From: CAVVYA01 sp964577835
Lineage (GTDB): Bacteria > Pseudomonadota > Alphaproteobacteria > SMXQ01
Length of the DNA: 40,095 bases
Assembly: GCA_964577835.1 (NCBI GenBank)
Contig: CAZOBN010000028.1
Coordinates: 1 to 40,095 of the forward strand
Direction: 5' to 3'
Shown: positions 9,516 to 18,256 of the stretch, one piece after another
Layout: every line of letters begins with the position of its first letter
Numbering within the stretch: position 1 is the first letter of the stretch
Notes under the pieces: generated by a model
What the model was told of the DNA's origin: nothing
What the model saw: the letters and a program-made list of their open reading frames with translations, nothing else
The model's database searches: none
Program-made: the position numbers and the translations under genes

Positions 9516-11081
9516 ATGGCGGAGAGCAGCGAGCGCAGCGTATTGTCGGGCTTCGGCGGCGGTCACGAGGGAACGGCGGATACGGTCACCACTTCGGAGA
9601 GCAAGCCCAAGCCGGCGACCGGTTTCACCGCGGCGCGCCGGCATATCTCGGACGAGGAAACCCTGACGTTGACCAGCGTCGGCGTCGATATCGGATCTTC
9701 CACCTCCCATCTGGTCTTTTCGCGCCTGGAGCTCGAACATCAGGGCTCGCGCTATGTCATCACCAAGCGCGAGGTGCTGGCCGAATCGGAAATCCTGCTG
9801 ACGCCCTATATCGACGAAACCACCATCGATTCCGACGCGCTCGGCCGCTTCATCGACGCGCAATACGATCTCGCCGGCCTGACCCGGTGGGATGTGGATA
9901 CCGGTGCGCTGATCCTCACCGGAGTCGCGGTGCGCCGGCGCAACGCGCGCGCCATCGCCGACCTGTTCGCCCATGAGGCCGGCCGCTTCGTCGCGGTCTC
10001 GGCCGGCGACGCGCTGGAAACCACCATGGCGGCGCATGGCTCGGGCGCGGCGGGGCGTTCGGCCGCCGGCGGCGTCACCATGAACGTCGATATCGGCGGC
10101 GGCACCAGCAAGGTCGCCATTTGCATCGGCGGCAAGGTGCGCGAAGTCACCGCCATCGACGTCGGCGCCCGGCTGATCGCCATGGACGAGAACCGCCGTG
10201 TCGTGCGCATCGAGGACACGGGGCGCTATTACGCCAAGCTCGAGGGGATCGATCTCGCGCTCGGCCGCCAGATGAACGAGGCCGAACTGGATGCCATCGC
10301 CGGCCGCATGGCGGATCAATTGATGGAACTGGTCGAGTTCAAGCAATTCCGTGCCGAGAATAAGCATCTGCTGCGCCTGCCCGAGCTGACCTACAGCGGC
10401 GCCATCGACGTCATCACCTTCTCGGGCGGCGTCTCGGAATTCATCTACGGCCGCGAGCCACGCAATTTCGGCGATCTCGGCGCGCGCCTCGCCAGGGCGG
10501 TCCGCGCCCGGGTCGATGCGCTCGGCATCAAGGTCGAGGCGCCGGCCAACGGCATCCGCGCCACCGTCATCGGCGCCTCGCAATACACCATCCAGGTGAG
10601 CGGCAGCACGATTTTCATCTCGCCGGCCCGCGCGGTCCCGGTGCGCAACCTGCCGGCGGTGAAGCCGGACTTTTCGTTCGATGGAGATATCGATCCCGAC
10701 CGGATCGCCGAGGCGCTGCGCAAGTCCCTGGTGCGTCTCGGCCTCGAGGATGCGCGCACGCCGGTGGCGGTGGCCTTCCATTGGGAAGGCTCCGCTTCCT
10801 TCCGACGGCTGGACAATTTCTGCAGCGGCGTGATGGCCGCGCTGCGCACGAGTCTGGACAAGGGACACCCCCTGGTGCTGGTCAGCGACGGCGACATCGG
10901 CGGCCTGCTCGGCCTGCACCTCAAGGAGGAGATGAACATCGCGACCCCCGTGGTTTCGATCGACGGCGTCATCCTCGAGGAATTCGACTATGTCGATATC
11001 GGCGCCCTGATCGTATCGTCGGGCGCCGTGCCGGTGGTGATCAAGTCGCTGGTCTTCCCGGCCGAAGCGAAGAACGGCTAA
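9516..11081 (+). CDS. eutA: EutA-like ethanolamine ammonia-lyase reactivase
   Basis: A 521-residue ASKHA-fold ATPase of the EutA family, which in enteric bacteria reactivates B12-dependent ethanolamine ammonia-lyase by exchanging damaged cobalamin. Visible motifs are phosphate 1 (SVGVDIGSSTSHLVFSRLEL, near residue 55), ILTGVAVRRRNARAI, VSAGDALETTMAAHGSGA, phosphate 2 (NVDIGGGTSKVAI, near residue 190) and a C-terminal segment with TFSGGVSEFIYGRE. The N-terminal 50 residues are poorly conserved. I use the ATG at 9516; a longer start is possible because its Shine-Dalgarno is weak. eutB, eutC and microcompartment genes are absent from the window, so the client enzyme is unknown. A bicupin gene follows after 148 bp. 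Confidence 0.88.
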   Translation: MAESSERSVLSGFGGGHEGTADTVTTSESKPKPATGFTAARRHISDEETLTLTSVGVDIGSSTSHLVFSRLELEHQGSRYVITKREVLAESEILLTPYIDETTIDSDALGRFIDAQYDLAGLTRWDVDTGALILTGVAVRRRNARAIADLFAHEAGRFVAVSAGDALETTMAAHGSGAAGRSAAGGVTMNVDIGGGTSKVAICIGGKVREVTAIDVGARLIAMDENRRVVRIEDTGRYYAKLEGIDLALGRQMNEAELDAIAGRMADQLMELVEFKQFRAENKHLLRLPELTYSGAIDVITFSGGVSEFIYGREPRNFGDLGARLARAVRARVDALGIKVEAPANGIRATVIGASQYTIQVSGSTIFISPARAVPVRNLPAVKPDFSFDGDIDPDRIAEALRKSLVRLGLEDARTPVAVAFHWEGSASFRRLDNFCSGVMAALRTSLDKGHPLVLVSDGDIGGLLGLHLKEEMNIATPVVSIDGVILEEFDYVDIGALIVSSGAVPVVIKSLVFPAEAKNG

Positions 11082-11229
11082 GCACCGCCGTCCTGCTTTC
11101 GTTGGATCGGCGGCCAAGAACACCGCCGGCAAAACAGATAGCGACACCAGCCGAGTCGAGGCCGTGATTGTGCGCCGAAACAGTCGGAGTATCGTAAGCT
11201 AGAAAGTTCACGTCAAAAAAGGGGGAGCC

Positions 11230-12378
11230 ATGACTGAAGATTTAAAGGCGATCGGACGGTTTCGCTGGAAGAGACCGCCGACGCCCTACGAAGCCTTCAT
11301 CGAGGAAGAGAACATCCCGATCGTCCGCGGCTTGGGCGTCTATGACGCGCGCGAGGTCGAGCTCGGCCCCTGGAAACGCACCGGCGGACGCGGCGCCTAT
11401 CTCGAGCTCGACGGCATCGGGAACAAGAATGGCATCTACCTGGTGGAGATCCCGCCGGGCGGCGCGCTCAATGCCGAAAAGCACATGTACGAGGAGGTTT
11501 ACTACGTTCTCGAAGGCCGCGGCTCGACCGAGATCTGGACCGACGGCAGCCCCGAAAAGAAGCAGGTCTTCGAATGGCAGAAGAGCAGCATCTTCTCGCC
11601 GCCGCTCAACACATGGCATCGTCTGGTGAACGCCTCCTCCAAGCCGGCGCTGCTGGTTGCCGGCACCAACGCGCCTCCCATCATGACGATGTTCCGCAGC
11701 CACAAGTTCATCTTCGACAACCCCTTCCAGTTCGAGGACCGCTATTCCGGAGACGCCGACTACTGGAAGCCATCCGAGCAACTCGCGATCCGGCCGGAAA
11801 GCGGCCGCCATATCTATCCCGGCAACCTGCTGCCCGATGCGCAGAACTGCGACTTGCCCCTGGAGAACCATCGGGGCGCCGGTCATCGCAATTTCGCCTG
11901 GAAGCTGTCGGGCAATACCTTCATCGGCTTCGTCGCCGAATATCCGCCGGGCCGCTATTCCAAGGCGCATTTTCATCCGGGCGGGCCGGTGCTGGTCTGC
12001 GTGCGCGGCAAGGGATATCTGATCACCTGGCCGAGAGAGGCCGGTATCCGCCCGTGGGAGAACGGCAAAGGCCATCTGGTCCAAAGGCTGGATTACGGCG
12101 AATGCGGCATCGTCAGCGCGGTGCCGGGCGGCGACAATTGGTATCACGCGCATTTTGGCGTGACCAAAGGGGGATTCCGGGTGCTCGCTTTCCTCGGCGG
12201 TTATCCGCGGCTAATATCGGGAGCGCCGCGTGAGGAGACCTCATTCAACCTGGACCAAGCCCAGGGCGGCAACTCGATCGAGTATAAAGACGAAGATCCC
12301 CAGATCCGTAAGGACTACGTCGAGGCGCTGCAAAAAGAGGGCGCACAATTCCAAATGCCCGATTCGGTCTACCGTTAA
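11230..12378 (+). CDS. Bicupin protein (paralogue 1)
   Basis: A 382-residue protein with two cupin barrels. The N-terminal cupin has H85-M-Y-E88-E89 followed by YYVLEGRG, and a downstream His130 (TWH). The C-terminal cupin has H247-F-H249 and H306-A-H308, but Val occupies the place where the canonical cupin Glu would be. It aligns without gaps in its key motifs to the second bicupin at 23892 (same H85, E88, E89 and H130). The gene has a very strong Shine-Dalgarno (GGGGGAG) before the ATG at 11230. Such bicupins include dioxygenases, isomerases and hydrolases; no reaction can be read. Its position after eutA may be coincidental, and it may belong functionally to the catabolic cluster starting at 12.9 kb. 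Confidence 0.88.
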   Translation: MTEDLKAIGRFRWKRPPTPYEAFIEEENIPIVRGLGVYDAREVELGPWKRTGGRGAYLELDGIGNKNGIYLVEIPPGGALNAEKHMYEEVYYVLEGRGSTEIWTDGSPEKKQVFEWQKSSIFSPPLNTWHRLVNASSKPALLVAGTNAPPIMTMFRSHKFIFDNPFQFEDRYSGDADYWKPSEQLAIRPESGRHIYPGNLLPDAQNCDLPLENHRGAGHRNFAWKLSGNTFIGFVAEYPPGRYSKAHFHPGGPVLVCVRGKGYLITWPREAGIRPWENGKGHLVQRLDYGECGIVSAVPGGDNWYHAHFGVTKGGFRVLAFLGGYPRLISGAPREETSFNLDQAQGGNSIEYKDEDPQIRKDYVEALQKEGAQFQMPDSVYR

Positions 12379-12934
12379 GAGCCGCAGAGCCTAGGTACAG
12401 TAAAGTTTGCGGCTCATAAAAAAAGTTTGTGGCTGATCACGCTCATATATGGACGTAACATCCAGCGAGGCGAATCGAGCAAAGCAAACGGCTTCGATTA
12501 GAACTCGATGAAGCTTCATAAATGGCCTCAGTCATTCGTCGAATGGATGGGGCAGAAAAAGCACGCGGCGCCAAACGCCGCGTCAGGAGAACAGGGTAAC
12601 TTCCATTGAGGCTGTACGGCCATTGAGTGGATGTTCTTTTTCCTGCCCCAGCAGGCCCCGAGAGGAGCTTCCGGGGGTAAGGAGGCGGTGCCGGCTGCAT
12701 TGTGGGCGCAACACGGCTAGCATTGCGCATCAGATGTGCTGCCACGCCGCCACGACGCCGTGCGACGAGATAGGGAAGTTACAAACCGGCCGAAGTAAAT
12801 GGTTTCCGCGGTATCGCCGACGTTGATGCAATCGGAGCGTGCCTTGCGCATTCATCGAAGTGAGCGGCGTCATCGCCGCCCATCAAGGAGTCTGAACCGC
12901 TGATCAGCTCCTAACCTGACGAGGAAACAAGCCC
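12379..12934. other. 556-bp AT-richer intergenic region without a clear gene
   Basis: No convincing coding sequence lies between the bicupin and the NMT1-like gene. A minus-strand frame of about 100 residues (12443-12745) is Ser/Pro/Arg-rich and resembles no family I know. The interval contains a loose 8-bp inverted repeat right after the bicupin stop (12379-12386 and 12408-12415) and a minus-strand terminator-like hairpin at 12553-12583. Its length suggests it carries the promoter of the downstream transport genes. Confidence 0.5.
12553..12583 (-). terminator. Terminator-like hairpin on the minus strand
   Basis: A perfect 8-bp stem (ACGCGGCG at 12563-12570, CGCCGCGT at 12576-12583) has a 5-nt loop. 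Read on the minus strand, it is followed after two bases by TTTTT, the arrangement of an intrinsic terminator. No minus-strand gene lies upstream of it, so it might end an antisense or small RNA made from the 12.6-12.9 kb interval. Confidence 0.45.
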
Positions 12935-13912
12935 ATGGACCATGTTAGTTTCCCCTATCGTTCAAGAAGCCATCTCGCACTCCTGCACGTCATCGCACAA
13001 AGTGGCGCGTGGGAAAAGCATGGGCTGGATGTCGCCTATAACAAATTCATCAGTTCCGAGGATTCGCATCGCGACCTGCCCACGGGTGCCGTGGAGTTTG
13101 TCGGCGGCAATCACGTTTCGACATATGCGCACCGCGCGCGAGGCGACAAGTGGGTCTATCTCGGCCAGACGGTCAGTTGCGTCAATCACAGCCTGTGCGT
13201 CAAGCCAGACTCCGGAATCTTCGGGCTGCAGGATCTGCGCGAGAAGAAGTTCGTCGTCGGCGGCTCGCATCCTTCTCTGAATGACTGGCTCTTCCTCAAG
13301 CAACGGGGCCTCGACGTGGATCGCGACGACTACGAGATGATCAACGCGATCAAAGTTAAAAGAGGCAGCATGGATGCCGAGAAAGGCGTTGAGCCGCGAA
13401 TCTCGAAATGGGAATGGGTCAAGAGCGGCAAGGCGGATGCCTGCTTCCTGACGCCGTTGCAGAGCATGTTCGCAAAAAAGGAAGGGCTCAGGGTCATCGA
13501 TCTCGAAACCATGCCGATGATCAACTTCACGACGGTTTCCACCAGCATGGATTTCGCCGAGAAACACCCCGACATCGTGGAGCGCTTCCTGAAGGGCATT
13601 CTCGAGGGAATTGCCTTTTTCAAAACCCAGCCGGAGCCCTCCAAACGCATGATCAAGGAATGCGGCATGGCCGGCCGCGCGCCGCTGGACGACGAGATGG
13701 TGGATGTCGTCTACAACGAGCTGGCACGCATCGTCGACCCCCGGCTCTATCCCGCCATGGACGCGATTACCAACGTCTATCAGGAGGCGATCCGTCAGGA
13801 CCCCGATGCGAAGAAGGTCAGTCCGCTCAGCCTCTGGGATATGCACTACATCCGGAAGATCGATGACAGCGGCTTCATCGACGCGCTCTACGGGAATCAG
13901 AAGCCCAAATAA
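12935..13912 (+). CDS. NMT1/THI5-like substrate-binding protein, no signal peptide
   Basis: A 325-residue periplasmic-binding-protein fold of the NMT1/SsuA (PBP2) type: the N-terminal lobe begins at MDHVSFPYRSRSHLALLHVI, then AWEKHGLDV, an FVGGNHVSTYAHR loop and LQDLREKKFVVGGSHPSL. The start is well supported by GAGGA upstream of the ATG. The mature fold begins immediately, with no signal peptide or lipobox, so the protein is predicted to be cytoplasmic unless it is exported in another way. It may bind a ligand inside the cell, or be an enzyme of this fold such as a THI5-like or dihydroxyphthalate-decarboxylase-like protein. SBP1 follows 86 bp downstream and is probably in the same transcript. 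Confidence 0.8.
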   Translation: MDHVSFPYRSRSHLALLHVIAQSGAWEKHGLDVAYNKFISSEDSHRDLPTGAVEFVGGNHVSTYAHRARGDKWVYLGQTVSCVNHSLCVKPDSGIFGLQDLREKKFVVGGSHPSLNDWLFLKQRGLDVDRDDYEMINAIKVKRGSMDAEKGVEPRISKWEWVKSGKADACFLTPLQSMFAKKEGLRVIDLETMPMINFTTVSTSMDFAEKHPDIVERFLKGILEGIAFFKTQPEPSKRMIKECGMAGRAPLDDEMVDVVYNELARIVDPRLYPAMDAITNVYQEAIRQDPDAKKVSPLSLWDMHYIRKIDDSGFIDALYGNQKPK

Positions 13913-13998
13913 GTCGCTGTTCCGGGGCGAGCGAGGGACATGCGAACCGCGAATTTAAGAAGTGGAGACAAATAAGAAAGAAGAAGGGAAGGGAGACG

Positions 13999-15120
13999 AT
14001 GAGAGGCTGGGTGAGATGTCTGTCGTATGGTGCGTTTGCCGCCGCCTTGATCGTGGCCGTTACGGCTCCGATCCGGGCAGCGGCTCAGGTACCGGCCTGG
14101 GACAGGACCTGGGAAGAGATCAAGGCGGCCGGTCAGGCGGAAGGTGTTGTCATTTTCCGCACTGGCGCGACGGAGACGCAACAATATCGCCAGCGGCTGC
14201 CCGAGCTCGAGAAAGCGGTCGGCCTGAAAATCCAGCTGCTCTCCGGCTCCCCGACCGAGCTGGCAGCCAAGCTCGTCGCGGACCAGCGGGCGGGAAAGCA
14301 GACCGCCGATCTGTGGATCAGCGGCCCCTCGTCCATCGTCAATGTTTTCGTCCCGGCAGGGGCGGTGCAGGATCTGAAGCCGTTGCTGGTCCATCCAGAG
14401 GTGACCGATCCCAGCGTATGGTTCGGCGGCGAATTGCCCTGGGCCTCGGACTGGTCTCTGGCGTTTGCCGCGAGCGCGAATTACGGCCTGATCGTCTACA
14501 ACCCGAAATTGGTCGACCCGAACGAATTCGACTCCTACTGGGATATTCTCAATCCCAAGTGGAAGGGCAAGATCGTCATGCGCGATCCGCGCGCGAACGC
14601 CGTGGAAAGCCCCCGGACTTTCTTCTACGCGCAATTGGGGAAAGAGTTCTACACCCGGCTCATCGAAGAGATGAAGCCGGTCATCGCCCCGGATGCCCGC
14701 ACCGCCGTCGAGTGGGTGGCGCGGGGCAAATACGCGTTCTGCATCATCGGCTGCAATCGTTCCGGCGAAACAGCCGAAGCGGATGGCCTTCCCGTGCGGG
14801 CGGTATTCCCCAAGATGCTGAAAGAAGGCGTCCCTGTGGACATGGGCGGCAACGGACTGAGCGTCATCAGCAATCCGCCCCACCCGGCGGCGACCAAGTA
14901 TTTCATCAACTGGTTCCTGTCGCGCGAAGGCCAGATTCTCTATCAGAAGATCACCGGGAACTTCTCCCTTCGGAACGACATCCCGAGGGAGGGCGTGGAT
15001 CAGGAGAACATCATTCGGACCGAGGATGAGCGCTATCACTGGTATGGCTGGAGGTTTCCAGAACCGCGCGAAGAATCCCAGAGCTGGCTGCGCGAGATGA
15101 TGAAGGCGCATGGATATTGA
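13999..15120 (+). CDS. ABC solute-binding protein SBP1 (iron/AfuA-type fold)
   Basis: A 373-residue exported binding protein. It has a Sec signal peptide (MRGWVRCLSYGAFAAALIVA core, cleavage near the AAAQ at about residue 30) and a family-1/Fe3+-type binding fold. Characteristic blocks are VGLKIQLLSGS, DLWISGPSSIVNVFVPAGA, SYWDILNPKWKGKIVMRDPR, WVARGKYAFCIIGCNR and DMGGNGLSV. These blocks recur nearly unchanged in SBP2 (22720) and SBP3 (26067). GGGAGACG precedes the ATG. The permease gene follows 97 bp downstream. The family resemblance is to ferric/polyamine binding proteins, but the context (aromatic-type enzymes) suggests an organic substrate; that is inference. Confidence 0.92.
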   Translation: MRGWVRCLSYGAFAAALIVAVTAPIRAAAQVPAWDRTWEEIKAAGQAEGVVIFRTGATETQQYRQRLPELEKAVGLKIQLLSGSPTELAAKLVADQRAGKQTADLWISGPSSIVNVFVPAGAVQDLKPLLVHPEVTDPSVWFGGELPWASDWSLAFAASANYGLIVYNPKLVDPNEFDSYWDILNPKWKGKIVMRDPRANAVESPRTFFYAQLGKEFYTRLIEEMKPVIAPDARTAVEWVARGKYAFCIIGCNRSGETAEADGLPVRAVFPKMLKEGVPVDMGGNGLSVISNPPHPAATKYFINWFLSREGQILYQKITGNFSLRNDIPREGVDQENIIRTEDERYHWYGWRFPEPREESQSWLREMMKAHGY

Positions 15121-15217
15121 CGAAGGGTCCCGGGGGGCGCCGGCGTTCTCTCAATGATCGAGGCTGACGTCGAGCCAGGCCGATGAACAGGTCGTAAGTC
15201 TGACAGGGGCGACATTC

Positions 15218-16948
15218 ATGACTGCGTCACAAGCGGTTTTCCCGAGACCAAGGGCGAGGAGAGCGTCGAACGCCGGCCTGTTCATCATGGCGGTTCTCCT
15301 CATCGTCTTTGGCTTTTGGATCATCTACCCGATCGTCTTGATTTTGGTGAGCAGCTTTAACGCCGCGGGCTTCGGGCAAGATCCGGTCTGGTCGTTTCAA
15401 AACTGGCGCACGGCCTGGTCGGACCCCGGGGTGTTCTCCTCGATATGGAACACGCTCGTGATCTACCTGCTGAATACCGCCATCGGGTTTCCCATCGCCA
15501 TCATGGTGTCCTGGGCCCTGGCCAGGACCAAGATGCCGTTCAGCGGCGGCCTGGAGTTCATGTTCTGGGTCTCCTTCATGTTGCCGAACGTCGCCACGAC
15601 CGTCGGCTGGACATTCCTGCTGGACCCCGACAATGGGATGTTGAACAACGCCCTGTCCTACATCGGCATCGGCGCCTTCAATATCTACAGCGTGTCCGGC
15701 ATCGTCTTCGCTCACCTCATGGCGAACCAGATTTCCCAGGGCGTCATGCTGCTGACCCCGGCATTTCGAAACATGAATCTGGCGCTCGAAGAGGCTGGCA
15801 GGACATCGGGAGCTTCCAACCTGCGGACCATGCTCCAGGTCACCTTGCCTTTGATGATGCCGCCCATCCTGGTTGTCTTCATGTTGAAGATGTCCCGGAT
15901 GATGCAGTCCTTCGAAGTCGAGCAGATCCTGGGCACGCCCATCAACTTCTTCATCTACTCGACCAAGATCTACAATTACATGCACTATTACGAACCGCCG
16001 CAGTACGGAACAGCGGCGGCTCTCGCCAGTGTGACCTTGCTGGTCGTCGCATTCATCGTCGTGATGCAGCGATGGCTGCTGGGGGGGCGGCAATACACGA
16101 CGGTGACCGGGCAGTTCAAGCCCGGCGTCATCGACCTCGGCTGGCTGCAGAAGGTCTTCTTCGCGCTGATCGTTGTCCTGGTGGCGATGCTGACCGTCAT
16201 TCCGGTCGTGACGCTCATCGGCGGAAGCTTCATGACACGGGTCGGCTTTTTTGAAGCCACACCGCTGTTTACGACGCAGCACTGGCACCTGGTGCTGAGC
16301 GACCGGGGCTTCATGCGAGCCCTGATCACCACCCTGACCCTCGCTCTGGGGACGAGTCTCGTATCGCCCCTGATATTCTCCGTTGTCGCCTATGTGTTGG
16401 TCCGCACCAAATGGCCTGGAAGGGGCCTGCTGGACACCATCTTCTGGCTGTCCGCCGCGGTTCCCGGCATTCTTGCAGGCCTCGGCATGTTGGTCATGTT
16501 TCTCGAGACGCCGATCTTGTCGGCGATCTACGGCACCATCTATGCGCTCGCGCTCGTGATGATCCTGCAAGGCAAGCTGACGTCCACGCAACTGGTCAAG
16601 GGCGTGTTGATGCAATTGGGATCGGATCTGGAAGAGGCGGCTCGGATATCCGGGGCAGGATGGATCTACACCTATTTCCGGATCTGGCTGCCGTTGATCC
16701 GGCCGACCTTGCTCGTGCTCGGCGTCTACCACTTCGTCTTGGCGGCGAATACCACGTCAAGCATCATCCTGCTGGCCACACGTGACACCCTGACCCTGTC
16801 CATCATGACCCTCGAGATGATGACCAGCGAACAAGGGCGCCAGCTGGAGGCGGCCGGTATCGTCAGCTTGATTATCGTGGCGATGACCGTGGGTGTGGCG
16901 CTCGTGGCGCGCGCATTTGGGTTCCAGGTCGGAATCAAACATCACTGA
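15218..16948 (+). CDS. ABC permease, fused two-domain FbpB-like
   Basis: A 576-residue inner-membrane permease with two binding-protein-dependent transport domains in tandem, about six helices each. Each half carries an EAA coupling loop: EEAGRTSGASNLRTMLQVTL near residue 190 and EEAARISGAGWIYTYFRIWL near residue 470. This fused form is typical of Fe3+-type (FbpB) importers, where one chain provides both membrane halves. It is the only permease in the cluster, while three paralogous binding proteins and one ATPase (27350) are present. The gene ends just before a convergent LysR gene. Confidence 0.93.
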   Translation: MTASQAVFPRPRARRASNAGLFIMAVLLIVFGFWIIYPIVLILVSSFNAAGFGQDPVWSFQNWRTAWSDPGVFSSIWNTLVIYLLNTAIGFPIAIMVSWALARTKMPFSGGLEFMFWVSFMLPNVATTVGWTFLLDPDNGMLNNALSYIGIGAFNIYSVSGIVFAHLMANQISQGVMLLTPAFRNMNLALEEAGRTSGASNLRTMLQVTLPLMMPPILVVFMLKMSRMMQSFEVEQILGTPINFFIYSTKIYNYMHYYEPPQYGTAAALASVTLLVVAFIVVMQRWLLGGRQYTTVTGQFKPGVIDLGWLQKVFFALIVVLVAMLTVIPVVTLIGGSFMTRVGFFEATPLFTTQHWHLVLSDRGFMRALITTLTLALGTSLVSPLIFSVVAYVLVRTKWPGRGLLDTIFWLSAAVPGILAGLGMLVMFLETPILSAIYGTIYALALVMILQGKLTSTQLVKGVLMQLGSDLEEAARISGAGWIYTYFRIWLPLIRPTLLVLGVYHFVLAANTTSSIILLATRDTLTLSIMTLEMMTSEQGRQLEAAGIVSLIIVAMTVGVALVARAFGFQVGIKHH

Positions 16949-16957
16949 CGAACGCTC

Positions 16958-16977
16958 CCGGCGGCGAGAAGCGCCGG
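16958..16977. terminator. Possible terminator hairpin between convergent genes
   Basis: A 6-bp inverted repeat CCGGCG (16958-16963) and CGCCGG (16972-16977) with an 8-nt loop lies in the 65-bp gap between the permease and the convergent LysR gene. There is no T run, so support is weak. Confidence 0.25.
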
Positions 16978-17013
16978 ACGCGTCCATCTGTCAGGTTACG
17001 TTCGGCGTCGCCT

Positions 17014-17943
17014 TCACGCGTTCCGAGCCGGCCGTCCGGCAAGCGCCTTTTGCGGCCAGTGCAATTCATCGGACGTCAGTGCGTCCAGCACCTCGTAGAT
17101 GGCCCGCGATTTTTCCTGTTTCCGGTAGACGGCGTGAAAGCTCATTTTCTGGAAGAGATTGCCCAGGTCGGCAAAGCAAAGTCGCTCGTCGGGCGCCGAG
17201 CTGGTGCAGAGGGAATGAATGATGGCAATGCCCGCATCCTGCGCGGCAGCCGCAAGCGCGGCCTGACAGGTTCTGACTTCGACAAAGCGATCGACCTGCA
17301 GGTTACTGTCGGTGAAAGCTTTTTCGATTCGCAACCGCGTCATGGTGCGACGATGCAGCGTAATGAGCGGATACTGCGTCATGCGCTGAAGCGAAAGCGT
17401 GCCGGCGATAACCGGATGATTGCGCGGGCAAGCCAACGACAAACTGCTCTCGACGATCAGCTTGCAATCCAGGTTGCTGGGAACATCGGTAAAGCGACCG
17501 AGACACACGTCGATTTTTCCGGCCTCGACAAGCGCCAATGCTTCCGAAGACGTGTAGATCAGAAGCGCCATTTTCGTGTTCGGGAATCTCTTCATGAAAT
17601 TGGAGATTCTCGGCGTGATGTAGGAGACCAACGCGCTGTTGCAGACGGCGATGGATATGCCGTCCGGAGCCTTGCCGCTCGGTATGGACGAGATGGCTCG
17701 TTCCACGGCGCTCAGGATGTTCTCGGTTTCGGCCAACAGATGTTCGCCGGCGGCCGTCAGCACCAGTTTGTTCGGAAACCGTTTGAACAGCTCCACGCCC
17801 AGGTCTTCTTCGAGCCGGCGGATGCAGAAGGATATCGCGGAGGTGGTCAGTTTCAGGCGCTGGGCCGCAGTGCGGAGATTGCCCTCTTTGGCAACCAGCT
17901 CGAACGCCTTCAATTTCTTCAGATCCAAATTTTCCGGGTTCAT
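17014..17943 (-). CDS. LysR-family transcriptional regulator
   Basis: A 309-residue LTTR. The N-terminal winged helix contains LKAFELVAKEGNLRTAAQRL and TTSAISFCIRRLEEDLGVEL, followed by FKRFPNKLVLTAAGE. A type 2 periplasmic-binding effector domain occupies the rest, with ISIAVCNSALVSYITPRISN and VDVCLGRF. It is transcribed divergently from the NHL/aldolase/dioxygenase run, the classic LTTR layout, so it probably senses a pathway substrate or intermediate and activates 18257 onward. A dyad for its own binding may be at 17976-17992. The spacing to the convergent permease is short. Confidence 0.92.
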   Translation of the reverse strand: MNPENLDLKKLKAFELVAKEGNLRTAAQRLKLTTSAISFCIRRLEEDLGVELFKRFPNKLVLTAAGEHLLAETENILSAVERAISSIPSGKAPDGISIAVCNSALVSYITPRISNFMKRFPNTKMALLIYTSSEALALVEAGKIDVCLGRFTDVPSNLDCKLIVESSLSLACPRNHPVIAGTLSLQRMTQYPLITLHRRTMTRLRIEKAFTDSNLQVDRFVEVRTCQAALAAAAQDAGIAIIHSLCTSSAPDERLCFADLGNLFQKMSFHAVYRKQEKSRAIYEVLDALTSDELHWPQKALAGRPARNA

Positions 17944-17975
17944 GGCGACAGTAAAAAAATTTGCAAGACTATAAA

Positions 17976-17992
17976 GTAAATCTTGAATTTAC
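17976..17992. promoter_or_regulatory. Dyad GTAAAT-N5-ATTTAC, candidate LysR site
   Basis: The 17-bp sequence has perfect 6-bp arms around a 5-bp centre and lies 33-49 bp upstream of the LysR start codon. LysR regulators usually bind a T-N11-A dyad near their own promoter. Here the outermost T and A are separated by 13 bases, so the fit is approximate. Confidence 0.35.
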
Positions 17993-18094
17993 AGCGAGCA
18001 CCGATCCGGTAACAATTAACAGAATGGTCCAGGCCCGTATCGATAATCTATGAAGCTATTCAAATAAATGGGCAGGCCAACAAGAAAAACGACA

Positions 18095-18123
18095 AGGTCA
18101 TTGACCTACTAGGTCGATCGACC
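18095..18123. promoter_or_regulatory. Two tandem GGTC/GACC palindromes, candidate operators
   Basis: AGGTCA-T-TGACCT (18095-18107) is a perfect 13-bp palindrome. Four bases later GGTCGATCGACC (18112-18123) is a perfect 12-bp palindrome with the same GGTC/GACC half-sites. The centres are about 16-17 bp apart. The pattern is unlike an LTTR box and suggests a second dimeric regulator acting on the catabolic run. No such regulator gene is adjacent. Confidence 0.45.
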
Positions 18124-18256
18124 GGGTGGCGCTTCGAGGCTTTGCGACGGGGAGACCCCTAATGACCGCTCCCAGAGGCATGCAATCAACTCTCTTTCTG
18201 GGCGCCGGTCTGTCCGCGCTTTGCTTAGAACTTTAAGGTAAGGGGAGGACGACGCC

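Larger units (their letters stand above)
17944..18256. promoter_or_regulatory. Divergent regulatory region between LysR gene and catabolic run
   Basis: This 313-bp AT-rich interval has no gene and should hold both promoters of the divergon. It contains an LTTR-like dyad (17976-17992) close to the LysR start and two adjacent palindromes (18095-18123) about 150 bp before the first catabolic gene. I do not see one clearly best -35/-10 pair. Confidence 0.6.

Noticed and set aside
9447..11147. Long minus-strand open frame of 566 codons opposite eutA
   Set aside because: It is rich in Arg, Ala, Asp and His with no family resemblance, while the plus strand encodes a clear EutA. It is an antisense shadow of a GC-rich gene.
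12379..12415. Inverted repeat GAGCCGCA/TGCGGCTC right after the first bicupin as a terminator
   Set aside because: The loop is 21 nt and the stem is followed by A residues, not T residues, on the coding strand.
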